Origin: Daphnia carinata | Taxonomy: Eukaryota > Arthropoda > Branchiopoda > Diplostraca > Daphniidae | Direction of reading: 5' to 3' | DNA length: 64,000 bases | Assembly: GCF_022539665.2 (NCBI RefSeq) | Contig: NC_081339.1 | Span: 8,987,367 to 9,051,366, forward strand | Position numbers and translations under genes: made by a program | The notes under the pieces: model-generated | The model's input: only the letters and a program-made list of their open reading frames with translations | Databases searched by the model: none | What the model was told of the DNA's origin: nothing | Shown: piece after piece, positions 12,045 to 23,739 of the stretch | How the letters are laid out: every line of letters begins with the position of its first letter | Position numbering within the stretch: position 1 is the first letter of the stretch

Positions 12045-12926
12045 ATGTGCTATAAGTTAATAACGTTTGATTTCACGGGGACGTTAATGCGTTTCCGAAT
12101 TCCACCCCACGTCCAGTACGAAAGAATAGCCAACTTGTACGGAGTGGAAATAAAAAACAACCAAGCTTTTCGCCAAAATTTTAAAACAGCTTTTAAAACC
12201 GTTGCCAACGAACACCCAAATTTTGGTTGCAACACTAACCTACACTGGTAAATGCAATGTATTACATATCAAATTGTGCTACAAAAATGTATTTTCGGGT
12301 CAATTTAAGGACACAATGGTGGGTAAATGTGGTGAAAAACACTTTCATTGGAGCAGGTGTTGAAGATAGCCCACGTTTAGATGTGGTTGCTTGGCATCTA
12401 ATTAAACTGTACAGCACAACTGAAGGCTGGGAAGTGGTTCCAGGTATAAGCCTTATGTCTTTTGTACCCTATTGGACTAAATAATTTGTGCATAAGGTGT
12501 AAAAAAAGTGCTACATTTATTGAAACAGAAGGGTAAAAGACTTGGTGTTATTTCCAACATGGACCCTAGGTTGAATAACATTCTACAGGAAGCTGGGCTC
12601 ATACACAATTTTGAATTTATTTTGACATCCTATGAAGCTAAATGTTTTAAACCTCAGGCTGATATTTTCAAACTAGCTTTGGAAAAATATAGCAAAGAAT
12701 CTACTAAACCTTCTGAGTCCTGCCACATTGGTGACAGCTACAAGGAGGACTATCTAGGTAAAAGTGTTTTACTGCAGTATTTAGGAATTCCAGGACACTA
12801 AACTTTTTTACAGGAGCTGTTCAAGCTGGATGGAATGCTATTCTAGTGAATGAGTCTTCCAACTCATTGGATATAAATAAGTGGTGTGCCAATTTTGAAA
12901 AATTTGATGACACACTACTTTCTTAA
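12045..12926 (+). CDS. HDHD3-like haloacid dehalogenase-fold protein
   Basis: Four exons in phase: 12045-12247, 12310-12443, 12497-12757 and 12814-12926, giving 236 residues, close to human HDHD3 (about 250). HAD motifs in order: motif I FDFTGTL (residues about 8-14), motif II VISNMD, motif III KPQADIF with the conserved Lys, and motif IV IGDSYKEDYLG with the acidic pair. The Asp expected two residues after the nucleophile (DxD) is Thr; vertebrate HDHD3 has Lys at that position, so loss of the acid/base Asp looks typical of this subfamily and makes ordinary phosphatase activity doubtful. Cap-domain landmark WTQWWVNVV matches RQWWLDVV of HDHD3. AATAAA lies near 12966. Function of the family is not established. 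Confidence 0.88.
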
Positions 12927-13444
12927 ACTGGTTGATTAATGCTTGTATACACGTTTTCTGTTGTAATAAAGGTCAAATTTGTCCATCATAATTACATATT
13001 GTCATTAGCTTCTGTTGATTATTACTTCAGAGAGTTAAGCTGTCCTGAGTTTCATGAAACTATTTGCTTATGGGCATACTTCATCCCAATGATTTACATT
13101 TCTTACCGGATGTTTGTTCTCTACGAACTACATGGCCGTTGTTATAAAAACCGTTTCAGATTGCAATGATCTGAAGCAAATTTAAATACCGATATATACT
13201 GAATTATTTGGTGTATTTCAAAGAAAAAAAAAATACCAACTTGGGACAAAACCGTTTATAGAATTTGGCTCCGCAAGATTTATGGTATAGAGGTTGGATA
13301 GAAATCATAGAAACATAAGACTGTACTTGTGTTATAATTCAATTCATACTTAAAATGAAGAATGTATCGTTTTTAGTTGAATTTTAATCCTCGCATTGCC
13401 GATTCGAGATTCTAAGAATAAAAAGGTTTCAGTAAATCGTTTAA
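12927..13444. other. Intergenic region between convergent genes
   Basis: Holds the 3' end of the HDHD3-like transcript (AATAAA near 12966) and the 3' region of ARPC1 on the minus strand. No further gene seen. Confidence 0.5.
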
Positions 13445-14987
13445 TTATATAATGTTTTTGATACAAACATTAAAATCCCAGATAGCAAGAAGTCCATCCA
13501 CTCCGGCAGTAGAAAACTTCGTAGCATTAGCTTTATTTCCGGTATGCAAACATACACTTGTAATGGCGTTCTGATGAAGAGTGCCTAATGATGTATCGTT
13601 GGTTTCTGTGCGTGCTTGGCGATCCAGGCTCTGAAATTTTTTCATAGCACTAACACCAGATGATTCCTTCTTCAGTGATGCATCCAATTTTCCTGCAAAT
13701 TGTACCTTCCCTGTATCATTCACCTCAAAAAGCATTGGACAACAACCATGTCCCTATAATGGAAGAGAATACAAAAACACAAACAAACAAACATTAAAAA
13801 ACCATTTGATAATAAGTAACTAAATACATCCGTTCAACGCGCAATACCGCAGCTATGAGTCGATTTTCCGATACCCACAAGCAGGCTAAAAATGGTAAGA
13901 AATCAGTGCGAATCACAGAGACCGCCATTCCTTTAGACGCATCGGCTACGGATATGGATGAATCATGGCCAACCCAAGCGATTCGGTCACCACTAGAGCT
14001 GAAATTAACGCTATGCACCCAGCCACCTTCGAATTTGAGGGATAATACATTAAGCAGACTGTGTATAAATAAACATTTCATTAGCTCAGATGTACCAGCT
14101 CCATTAGTCGAGTTGGAAAATTCCGCCATCATCAGACCCAGGGGCATTTTAGAGCCCCAAGAGGTTGACATTGGGCGTTCTTCGATTTCTTTGATGTAAG
14201 CAGAGAAAACTCGAACTTTGAAATCTGTAGACCCAGCAGCTAACAACACATCATTTGGATGCCAGTCCAAACAAGTCTAGAAAATAAGACCTTTATGAAG
14301 TAATACAAATAAATTTGAATTTCAATAATTTTTCCAAATAATACCACAGTAGACCGGATTGGTTTTTTAATATGTTTTGATACCCACCAATCATTTTCTT
14401 TCTCAAAATAACAGACTGAAATAAGTCGAGCACCAGATCCAACAGCAAACTTGTTTTCTAGGATAAGGAAAAAATAAAAATAAATTATTTTCTTTTATTA
14501 CTAACTACATATTTAATAAAGAAGCATACCTAGTGGGGACCAACGAACACATGTTGCTGCACGATTAATTCTCAGTAAAACAAGTGTAGGCTTCCATTTC
14601 TTCTCTTCGGATTGAGTCCAAACATATGCATTACGGTCCGCCGAACATGTAACAATACTTTGTTGAAAATCAACATTAGTAATGTTACAATTTTATTTCA
14701 ATGGGATCTGACTTACCGATTGGTATTTGGAGCCCAATCAATGCCAGTGACTTTTAAGTCATGCTCTTTCAAAATTTCTTCTAGTTTCCATTCTCCTCTC
14801 TGAAAGTGGTAAATATGAACTTCAGGGCTATTGGGTGAAATGGCCAACTCTACAGTTCAGTAAAAGAGAGCCAAATGATCTTTCATCTTACAGTGATAAT
14901 CCACAAAACATTGTACTAACTTGTGCGGTCTTTGTTCCAGGCATGGGCAGTAATAGGATCAATTCCAAAACTCAGTGATTCTGGCAT
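13445..14987 (-). CDS. ARPC1: Actin-related protein 2/3 complex subunit 1 (ARPC1, p41), WD40 protein
   Basis: Seven exons join in phase on the minus strand: 14987-14921, 14849-14717, 14657-14530, 14457-14345, 14276-14096, 14026-13848 and 13753-13445, giving 369 residues, the usual ARPC1 length. The product is the WD-repeat subunit of the Arp2/3 complex, which nucleates branched actin filaments in the cytoplasm. Diagnostic stretches include [15 protein letters not shown] at the N-terminus, [37 protein letters not shown] followed by [32 protein letters not shown], and a C-terminal SVSAM-type insert ([13 protein letters not shown]) ending in GLLAIWDF. All introns are short; the 69-nt intron 14027-14095 could be misread as coding because it stays open. 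The gene looks intact. Confidence 0.96.
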
Positions 14988-16325
14988 ATTTAATACAACT
15001 AGTATTTATCCGCGGACTCTGGTCAGTCAACGCGGAAATTCTGACTAGGTGTTAACTGTCAACAAGCGATTTCCAAGTTCCAATGGCCTACACCCAATTT
15101 CTCAACCAGTCAATTTTTTTGCGATAAGCATACTTAACTTTAACGAGCATGGCCAAGCAACTTCGTGTTTTAAAAGGTCTGCAACTCTGCACAATGCCAG
15201 CAGCCCAGCATAATTCTCTTCTCGATTATTAAGGCCTGTGAAGTATAACTACCATAACGGCGAGAAGATGGACCCACCGAAAGCCAACCAGAAGAAAAGG
15301 AAAAAGGTTACACCATCTACCGCTCGATTTTGTCATCTCGTTGAAAATCCTTAATGTTGCCTACAGATAAAGATGAATAAAAAAAAATTGAAGGTACAGT
15401 ATTGAAATGTCAATAGTTTACATATTGGTCCCCGTTGATTTTAAAGTGATTTAAAGTAAATAAGTGAAATATCTTTGAAATAAAGCAAGTTTTATTTCGG
15501 CGGAGGTATACACAAAACATTTCGCAGATCCAACGTCAGTTTCATCGTTTGTCAGGTGATAGCTATTGATGCCAGCTCCACCACTGTTACTATTTGATAA
15601 TCACTACTTTCCTATGACAAATCCTATCAAACCCCCTCTTTATTTCAGTTGACTTGGAAAATTAATCAAAGGAAAATGTTTAAATATGAAAACTTCAACA
15701 GACACTTGACGGCTAGCTATTTACATTAATATACAGTACCCGCTCTCAGTATCCGAAGATCCACCGTTTTCAGGGCTTTTTAACACGGGCTCTTACGGTG
15801 ACGGGTTTCTTGCGTGGACGGATAAACAAGAGGGGGAAATAATCGGCGCAGGTAAATAAAAATTTGGGCTATCACTAATCTAAAAGCAGGGCATTTTTTT
15901 ACACTTGGTAAAATTTTTTTAAAATTTTTATCATCAATAGTTGTTAGTTGTTAGTAGCATGCTAGTCAACAGACATCCGACCAACGCGTTCGGCAACATG
16001 GTGGCTTACGGAATAACCATACTATTAAAAAAATTATTTACTTATGTACCATTCGCGACTATTCCACTTTCACAGCTTAATGATTAAAAAAAAAAAGATG
16101 AGAAACCGGTATTTTCTCTTTCGTACTAATTACGTGCCTCACGCATACGATCTTAATGGGTAACCCCCTTCATGCAACGTTTTAAATTTTACACCATTAT
16201 TTCTGTTGCTCTTCTCGATGTCCTATAAATAATACATTTTTCATTTACCCAATTGCTCTCGCATCATTACATTTATGTGGGCTGGAATAGATTGTTCTGA
16301 GGTATTGATAAGGATTTTACAAAAA
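14988..16325. other. Intergenic region upstream of ARPC1
   Basis: Contains the ARPC1 promoter region and the micro-ORF described separately. The rest (15360-16325) is AT-rich with no gene seen. Confidence 0.4.
15268..15354 (+). CDS. Possible 28-residue Lys-rich micro-ORF upstream of ARPC1
   Basis: A short open frame (MDPPKANQKKRKKVTPS...) starts at an ATG in good context, about 280 bp upstream of and divergent from ARPC1. It could be a micropeptide, the first exon of a divergent gene, or chance. Nothing recognised. Confidence 0.15.
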   Translation: MDPPKANQKKRKKVTPSTARFCHLVENP

Positions 16326-17311
16326 AGGGGAGAGTGGGGTGTGTTGGGACACTTTCTTTTTGTCTATAAATTCGATATAAATTCCTCGATTTTCTTTTTG
16401 TTTGTGCTAATCTATTCCCTGCTTCTTCATTTACCTCCATGCTTTTTTGAGATTTTTTGAAGAAATTATATGCCTTCTACAGATTTATGAAGTTTTGAAA
16501 AATTTGAGGGAGGAGCCTGTGGTGCTGGGTGAATTGGGATACTAGGGTGGTTGACGTAGGACAGCCTCAGCTTCTAATTATAAAATACATTTTAAAAATT
16601 GTGATAAATCAGTAGGATACTACTAAATAAACTCTTTATTGAAGAAAAGTTGTTATTGCAATTCAGATGTAAATGAATAATTTTCCTTATAGTTTAAGAA
16701 ATTCCTTATAAACAGATAGCGAAAAAATGAAGGGGCCTGGCTTAGGATATCGATTATTAAAATCGATTATTGGTTACTAAAGATTCGGGAAAATAACGTT
16801 AAACACTTACACTAATAAATTTAGTGACTTTTTTTTTTACTAATTAGTATCGTAGTATTATTATGTTTTCGTTGTCCCGCTATTTGGAGCTCAGCCTTCA
16901 ACCCCACCCATACTCTCCCATTTCAAGCACATCTGCTGTCCCAACCAACCTCAAAAAAGGCTTTTGGTAAAAATACCATTTCACCCCAAAATAATGGTCC
17001 TAAAATAATTTTTTTGCGAACGATAGAAAAATGGATAAACAAAATGTTTGTATGTGTAAAATATTAACCACTTGTATTACCGCGAAGAAAAACACTAAAT
17101 AGCGGCGAAAAAATTTAACGAAGAAAATAAATTTTTTTTATTTTTAAAATAACTTCTGTATTTTTTTATATATTCTTTTGAAACTTTTATCCTCAACAGA
17201 AAACATGTTTACAAAACCTTATAATTTTTTTTAAATTTGAAATTAACATTTACTATTTTCCCTCCAGTTATACCACTTCACCCACTGTCCCGGCTCACCC
17301 CACTTTCCCCT
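16326..17311. mobile_element. Non-autonomous palindromic element with G-rich/C-rich inverted ends
   Basis: The left end GGGGAGAGTGGGGTG...TTGGGACA (16327-16351) is inverted at the right end as TGTCCC...CACCCCACTTTCCCC (17278-17310). Inside, variants of the same motif recur on both strands: a GGGTGAATTGGGATA site at about 16528, GTCCCGC near 16875, CTGTCCCAACCAACC near 16935 and TTTCACCCC near 16980. The element is about 985 bp with no coding capacity. A target duplication is not obvious. Identification as a mobile element rests on the inverted ends. Confidence 0.5.
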
Positions 17312-17499
17312 ATTAGTGATTGTGATCTTTCCGTTCTTGATAGCCTTCATAGAAGAACGTGGAGGGCACATTGTAGTGTGTCATCAAGCTGTACTAGGTC
17401 GTCTCGGCGTATGTCTAACCTAGACAGGTTAGATTCTTAGTTTTTTTATTTGTGTGGTGAAGTTTCTCGTTGATGTTTGGCTCATTGCCAAATAATAGT

Positions 17500-18262
17500 A
17501 GTAGTTTCACCGCTTCAAGCGTTTGTACATGCCCTGGGTTGTAGAATATGCCGGGCTGGTTGTAGTGGTCAATAATTGACCTATAGAGGGTGTTGAGGTA
17601 GCCTTGAGCTGCTTTCCAGTGAGTTTAATGTTGTACGTGGTTATGAGGCGAAACTGGTTCTTCGACCTCCGTTTATTGGGTATCTCTGTGTTGAGGACCC
17701 TTCTATAGGTGGTTTTAATCAACCACGGTTCGTACGTCATTCAACGGAAGTCTCTCCTTATTTTTCTTGCGTGTTTAATGAATATCGGTATGGTGGACGA
17801 GTTCCTTCGAAGTCCCAGTAGTTGCGCGTAATGTATAGCTTTAATGCTATGTTCTGGTGGGTTGGAGACCGAGTGGAGGTAAGATTCAGATGCCGTTTTT
17901 ATCGTGTAAGGGCAAACCTTGATTGCATACATCACGGATGATATCGGGACTGTGATGTCCAGGAAGTCGCCTTGCTTAGCGGGCTTTGTCGATGTGTATT
18001 GAATGTGCTCATTGGAGATTGATTCAATCATGGTTGCCCAGCCGTCTGTCTGGTCACCATTGGTGGTGATTTTTGAGTATGTCATCGATAAATCTTTGGA
18101 ACAAGAGGAGCGTCACAGGTGTTTCAGTTATTAACCCCCGGGTGAAGGAGTGCATATAGCAATTGGCAAAATATACCGAGATGCAACAGCCCATGGCTGT
18201 GCCTTTGGTCTGGTGGTAAAACCCTTTGTCTTTGAAGTTGATGATTGATTTGCATAGCACTG
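17500..18262 (-). pseudogene. Penelope-like element reverse transcriptase, truncated and frameshifted
   Basis: Minus-strand pieces 18260-18054 and 18085-17741, with more in 17740-17500, resemble the C-terminal half of a Penelope-type reverse transcriptase. The first has QTKGTAMG, ISVYFANCYM and FQRFIDDI (an IDD catalytic motif); the second has GDFLDITVP, a YLHSVSNPPEHSIKAIHYAQ segment matching the thumb region, and LRRNSS. They are in different frames, and the sequence upstream of 18262 is unrelated, so this is a dead 5'-truncated copy. Assignment is from remembered family motifs. Confidence 0.6.
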
Positions 18263-18385
18263 TTGTATTACATTACATATTACATTAAAATAAAAAAGTC
18301 AATTGAGATTATGTAAGTTTATTTATAAAGTATGTTAATTTGTAAACATTCGTCAAATAAAATACATGTTACAAACAAACAAATG

Positions 18386-19429
18386 TTATTCAATTATAGA
18401 CATATCTAGTTCATCATTAATATTATTTATAGCAACATTAAGGGCATGTGAGGAAACAATAGCGGGAAAAGATGATCTAAGCTCTAAAACTATTTCTTCT
18501 AGTAGATCCATTGTAGATAGCTGCAAAAACAATGATAAGTTATAGGGAAACTTTTTTTTCTTGTAAATTTAGAAAACATACCTCATTATTTTGATAGCGC
18601 GCCCAAAGCTGGAACAGTACGGAATTCTTAAGTTGGGTCTCTTTCTTCCGGTGAGCCCTTATTTTGTCATGGCAGAGTAGCGTGCTAGTAAGGGAAACTT
18701 CTTCGGCCAGTTTCCGCAATATCATTGTCATCTTGTAGAATTTTAAATTAGATCCGCCTGCCAACTACAAACATTTTTGTTATTAATTATTCATTACATA
18801 TTATTGTTCAAATTTAAATTACCTTGTTCCATTGGTGGTGCATTCCTTCGCAGTCGTTATTGGTACGCGTTAAGATGTTGAAGCATGACCAGTTCTCAGG
18901 AGTCCAGAACTTGCCCCGAATCCAATTCCGCTCCATATAATCCATGAGTGCTGAAAGTTCGCTAGGTGCTGAGCTCTTCAACGCGTCAAACACACCAGGA
19001 ATTTTACCAGCTACAAAAAATTAAAGTTCACAAATGTTATTTATGACAATTAAATATAACATTTGTGTGCTATTTACCTGGAAGATATGCAAGGCATAGC
19101 AGGCGAAACACAAAGTCTCGCACTGGATTCGGTCCCTTGTTGTTGTAGAGGGTGGCAAGGTGAAGATCCCGGACCTTTTTCAGAACGGCTTGGCACCAGT
19201 GGAAATTGCAGCCAAAGTGCTGGCAATCCACAAAGTGCCTGCGGACAGCCGTAAATATAGCACGTTCGAAATCGGTCTTGATCCGCTGGACTCTAGGAAG
19301 GGGGATTATATCCTATTACAATATAAAATTTATTATTTTTACATAACAAACTATTTGTAAATGAGATAGTATCTATACCTTTATCTTCTCGAAGACAGCG
19401 CTATAGTCGGCTGCTCTTCTCCTGGTCAT
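18386..19429 (-). pseudogene. MULE-type transposase-derived gene fragment
   Basis: Exon-like blocks on the minus strand: 19429 to about 19380 (MTRRRAADYSAVFEKIK), 19292-19078 (RIKTDFERAIFTAVRRHF, CNFHWCQAVLKKV, LATLYNN), 19010-18823 (RGKFWTPENWSCFNILTRT, NNDCEGMHHQWNK), 18764-18582 (coiled, QLKNSVLFQLWARYQNNE) and 18520-18386 (acidic tail, stop TAA). The TDFERA and C-x-H-W-C-Q-A-V motifs match the MULE transposase core, in which the D and the C/H residues are catalytic or structural. The junction between the first and second blocks does not keep phase with the splice sites I see, and no zinc-finger N-terminus is visible, so I treat it as a remnant; it could still be a domesticated gene. Confidence 0.6.
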
Positions 19430-19924
19430 GCAAATCTCTTCTTTCTATTCGCCGCCGGCAACTATCTTCAACTTCCTCGGCTTTAGCACCCATAAATCTT
19501 CTTCATCAATTTTATTTCAAAGTCAATATAAATATTAACTTAATCCTTTGGCATACGTCACTTGATGAGTAATGCTATGTCATGCTCGGCCATCCACTCT
19601 GGTGGTAGAATCCTCTTCTTGGTAAAGAAGTTGAGGAATTGTTAAAATGTTAAATTACAAATAAATTATTTTTCGCCCATCTACCGTTATCTACCATCTC
19701 CTCTCTCATCCATTCTCTTGTATCTCAACAGTTCTTCTTGCTCCTGGTGAGGAACTAGCTTTCATACAGGCGAAGATTCATTAACATTCTTCTACTATTC
19801 ATAGTAAACTTAACCGCAAATGTTATTAAAAACCTCAGAAGAAATGTAACCACGGAGAATCGAACATAGGACTACCCGTGTCACAGGTTAGAGCGCTACC
19901 GATATGGTAAGACTTGCTTGTTAT

Positions 19925-20449
19925 TCGTTGCTGATAGTTGTATGAGCAAGTACAACATGAGTGCAACTGGAAAAGTTATTTATGCACTAAAAAGTAAGAA
20001 AAATTTAATAAATATTTCTGGTGTGGCCGTTGTAGTATTTTATTAAATGAACTATATTAGATATAACATATTTAATGGTCCCCTGCAATTTAAATTAAAA
20101 TAGGATAAAAGATAAATATTTGGTGAACCATTTAAGTTATGAATTAACACCATCGACTTTTTACAAAGGGAAATGGATATAAACCGACGCTCTTACGCAA
20201 TATGTTGCCTACCGGATTGGAGGCATATCGTTCCTATTGCAACAAAATAAAATAAATAGGACTATTTCTAAGGAGAAATAGGACTGATGCCGAGGAGAAA
20301 TAGGACTGCTGGCATGGAGAAATAGGACTGTCCTAAAAGTTTTGAAAAGTCAGTCCTATTTCTCCCAGTCCTATTTCTCCGGTAGAAATAGGACTGGAAA
20401 TTTTCAGTCCTATTTCTCCAGTCCTATTTCGTTTCAGTCCTATTTCACC
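19925..20449 (+). mobile_element. Foldback family A, half copy (GGAGAAATAGGACTG arrays)
   Basis: The array at about 20253-20449 consists of about ten copies of a 15-bp motif, GGAGAAATAGGACTG, in both orientations, ending in CAGTCCTATTTCACC. The unique part before it (from about 19925) matches the interior of the full copy at 36797-37632, including TAGTATTTTATTAAATGAAC and a conserved TATAAACCGACGCTCTTACG block. Only one arm is present. The left limit is approximate. Confidence 0.65.
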
Positions 20450-20784
20450 GCCAATCTAGCAGACGCGCAAAAACGAGGGGAAGTTGAAAAGCAATCAGCA
20501 ACTGTAGAACACCCCTCCAGCGGTTTGTACTTGGAGTAGTCGGATGGCCAAGTCAAGCGTGACTATCAAGCATGGTGTATTATAAAAACGGCCTGTCAGC
20601 GCGCAATACCTCCTGCTCCAAAAACTAAATTGCCAGACAGGCCTAATATCCCAAACCGTGCTCCACTTTCCATTGTTTGGTAATTAATATAGAATTGAAA
20701 TCAGTGGAAAAAACTGTGGAAAGTGCAACCTAGCGCCGCGCGTAGCCAGCTTACGTTATGATGAAAGGGAAAAAAAAAGATTAA

Positions 20785-20850
20785 TACTGGATTCTAACTC
20801 GGGTCTCCCGCACTGCAATCAGGAGTGCTATCCACTGTACCGTCCTGCTG
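20785..20850 (-). repeat. tRNA-like sequence, probably decayed or SINE-derived
   Basis: On the minus strand GGTACAGTGGATAGC resembles a polymerase III box A and GAGTTAGAATCC a box B at normal spacing. A regular acceptor stem and clean anticodon stem are not apparent, so a working tRNA is unlikely. Confidence 0.25.
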
Positions 20851-22422
20851 TTGTAAAATAACGCCTCCTTAGCTGTTTACAATAGGAAATCAGGATATCT
20901 GTAAATCTACTCAACAGATGGCTCTTTAACGCTGCCAGCTCCGCCCACAAAATCGATGAAATTTCAACCACGAGTCCCAGCATACCCGTATGGCATTTAC
21001 AGACAGCGTGGAGCAACCAGGTTTCTATGACTCTGGCATAGGGAATTTGTAAAAAAAACTCTTTCCAAAATAAATATTTCGGAAATGATTGATTTGGGGG
21101 TGTTAGAATGGACAAAGTAGCTTGCAAAAAATGCAAAAAATAAAATTTTAATAAACTGGAAAATTGAAAAGGGAAGAACTAATTTAATACTAAGGAAATA
21201 ACTAACTTATTACTGCCACAGCTGTTTTCAAGTAAGTAGCTTTCGAGCGATTAAAAAAAGCTGTATTTTCAATTTTTGCGATAACTACACGAATAGTTTT
21301 AGTATATTTTCTTAAACTTATGCCTCAGTGTTGAATGGAATTTTACATTACACAGTATTTTTTATAATTTCATTTCATAAATACCCTTTTCACTTATTGA
21401 AGTTGCCTAATCTGGTACGTGTTCAGTTTGGGTCCGCTCTACCCTATTATGTTTTTATTCTAATTTCAGAAATTAAATAACGATAATCCATTCGATATTG
21501 GGTCAAATAAAAATTAGTCGAACAAAAATACAGATGCTCTAATGGAAAACCAACCATCCGGCAACGTAGTATTATGCGAATATAACAACAAATGACGCGA
21601 TAAAGGCAACGTTGAATCAAGCCTATAAGTTTCAGTAAAAAAATACACTTTCATCAGGAAAAAAATTGCACTCATTCCATATTTACTTAAGCTTTCTGGG
21701 ATTTTTTGTTTTGTAACATTCGCCTGTTATATGAATTGTGTCAGTTTTTCAGGTACCATAATGTACATATCGTAGAAGTCTTAATCTGAATTGGGCACTA
21801 AGACTTCCTGACTATAATTTCTTGTACAGGAAGTAGCCTTAATTTGAATAACATACTAGTTGGAATGTATGTTGGCTTGGCAGAACCGTAGCTAATGTAA
21901 AGCATTTTCCCCGTAGGGTAGATGATTTTAGGCTACGTGTTTAAGACCATTTAATAAATGGCGAACTCGGAGGCGTATTACCCACAATCACGAATGTATT
22001 ATTCTAGGCTAGGGCATAGGAGTACACAGGCAGATCATGGTCGTTTCAAAGACTGACTTGCACATCTAGAATCAGTGCTTGTTTAAGACGAATCTGAATA
22101 ATCACGAAAAATGGTCTTTTTACGATCGTAATTGTGTGTTGAAGCAGCTGATAAGCTTGATTACTTTAAACTGAAATACCCTATTGGATCACTTATTTAA
22201 ACGATGAAATAAACAATAATTAAATAATAATATGCAACGAGAACCTGAAGAGAATAAGAGGCGGTATGCCAACCGCATATGAAAACATTTTCACTTAGCG
22301 TACAGCAACACTTTTTTTCCGGAAAACCATGATGAATCGGTTACTAGAAGGTTTATCTTTTAGTATTCAAGGGAGACTAAAATACAACAAATTTGAATCG
22401 TTGGCCGAGTGCACAGACCGAG
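20850..22422. other. AT-rich intergenic stretch
   Basis: No gene, long repeat or RNA recognised. Small open frames here lack splice or motif support. Confidence 0.4.
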
Positions 22423-22845
22423 ATGGCGGGCAGACTTGCCGCGCCGATCAATTTTCCGATTTCGATCGCCGATCCGATCTTTTAAATTTAATGGGATCAG
22501 GCGATCCGATCAAGGTTCAAAAGATCGGATCTGCGATCAAATTTTTGCCGATCATTTTTACCGATCATTTTTGTGCGACATCTAATGCTGATAATTCACA
22601 CTGTTTAACGAATGTAGCATTGGCTGTCACAGCGGCAGTCACTGACGGCCATTGAGGGTTAAAAATAAACAATTTCCCTCAATTGGCATTCAACAAAAAT
22701 AGTAGTGAAAGAGAACCACGTGACTGTAAAATCTACAGCGAAAAGTTTCATCGCTAAAAACGATCAGATCGCGATCAATTTTTTGGATCGAAGATCGGAT
22801 CGGCGATCAATTTTTGATCGCTCTCGCGGTAAGTCTGATGGCGGG
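22423..22845 (+). mobile_element. hAT-like MITE, family C (CAGACTTGCCG ends), with 8-bp target duplication
   Basis: The element spans 22431-22837 (407 bp). It starts CAGACTTGCCGCG and ends CGCGGTAAGTCTG, and is flanked by perfect 8-bp repeats ATGGCGGG at 22423-22430 and 22838-22845. Both subterminal regions are dense in GATC-containing inverted motifs (GATCGGCGATC, CGATCCGATC). The 8-bp duplication and CAG terminus fit the hAT superfamily. It has no coding capacity and is the uninterrupted version, in inverted orientation, of the element at 57234-58924. Confidence 0.85.
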
Positions 22846-23735
22846 TATGGTAGCGGAAGAAGCACAAGTATGGTCCTGATTTAATGCTTTCAGTCCAAAT
22901 ACGTTGAACCAATAGGGAATTCAATAAGGTAAAGGAGCCATTAAACCGACTTAGTACAAAAGTGGATTCGAACACTCATTTAAAAAAAAATAGCTGAAAA
23001 CATGGAGAAGTTGCAATGAAAATTGTACATGAGGAGAAACGTGAGTATTCCGAGCCATCCCCGCAGTCATGCCCTCCAGTTGATAAATCGGAAGACTTAT
23101 ATTTTGGTAACAATGATAGGGGCTTTCACAAAATATGTAAAGCCATGTAAATGTAAATGTGTTGTATAGCAAGGGAAAGTTTAAGTTATAATAAATGATT
23201 CCATTGTAGAGAAACTGGATACCGAGTTGCCCCTAAATAACAAATTTTAAACCTAGTCCTCGGAAAGGTTGTGATGGGAATGAAAAATGAACTTGCGCCG
23301 GTCGAGAAACGACGTGATACAGGAAGCATCGTAGGCCCCTGTTTACATCATGCATTCACAGACCAATGGAATGGTATCAATTTAAATTTCGTTCATGCAA
23401 AATTAGCACATTCTGTAATTAGTCCCATGTGATTATTTTCCTACAAAGAAAAGACATACAAGTCCCTTATGAATTTCAGATGATGTTTAATAATGACTTG
23501 TGTGAACAAGAACAGTTTCCTAATAATATGGATAATGTTTGTGTGACTGGAGCGCAAATTATTATGGGGAATCAGAAGATGATGACAACAATATTACAGT
23601 AACTGTTGTGATTATACCAGATTTTTTAAAAATAGAAATAGATATGTTGTTTTCATCAAGTCTTGTGTTAACCAACTCATTCTTCTTAGAACTACTGGAA
23701 TTGTAGTAGATGGAGTGATACACTACGCACCATGG
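22846..23735. other. Intergenic stretch
   Basis: No recognisable gene or repeat; short open frames on both strands only. Confidence 0.4.
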
Positions 23736-23739
23736 CTCT

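Noticed and set aside
13794-14270. Single long exon covering the ARPC1 middle region
   Set aside because: The protein family has no insert there; a 69-nt in-frame intron (14027-14095) explains the extra residues and joins GAG to GWVHS correctly.
19860-19910. Functional tRNA gene
   Set aside because: Box-like words are present but no acceptor stem pairing could be found.
20253-20449. CRISPR-like array of GGAGAAATAGGACTG repeats
   Set aside because: Repeats are only 15 bp, occur in both orientations, have tiny or no spacers, and sit in a eukaryotic genome; this is a foldback element.
20342-20539. Frame encoding repeated QSYFS peptides
   Set aside because: A translation of the foldback motif array; the same peptide arises at 42 kb from another copy of the repeat.
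22329-22655. 108-codon plus-strand frame
   Set aside because: Mostly a translation of the hAT-like MITE's GATC motif array.
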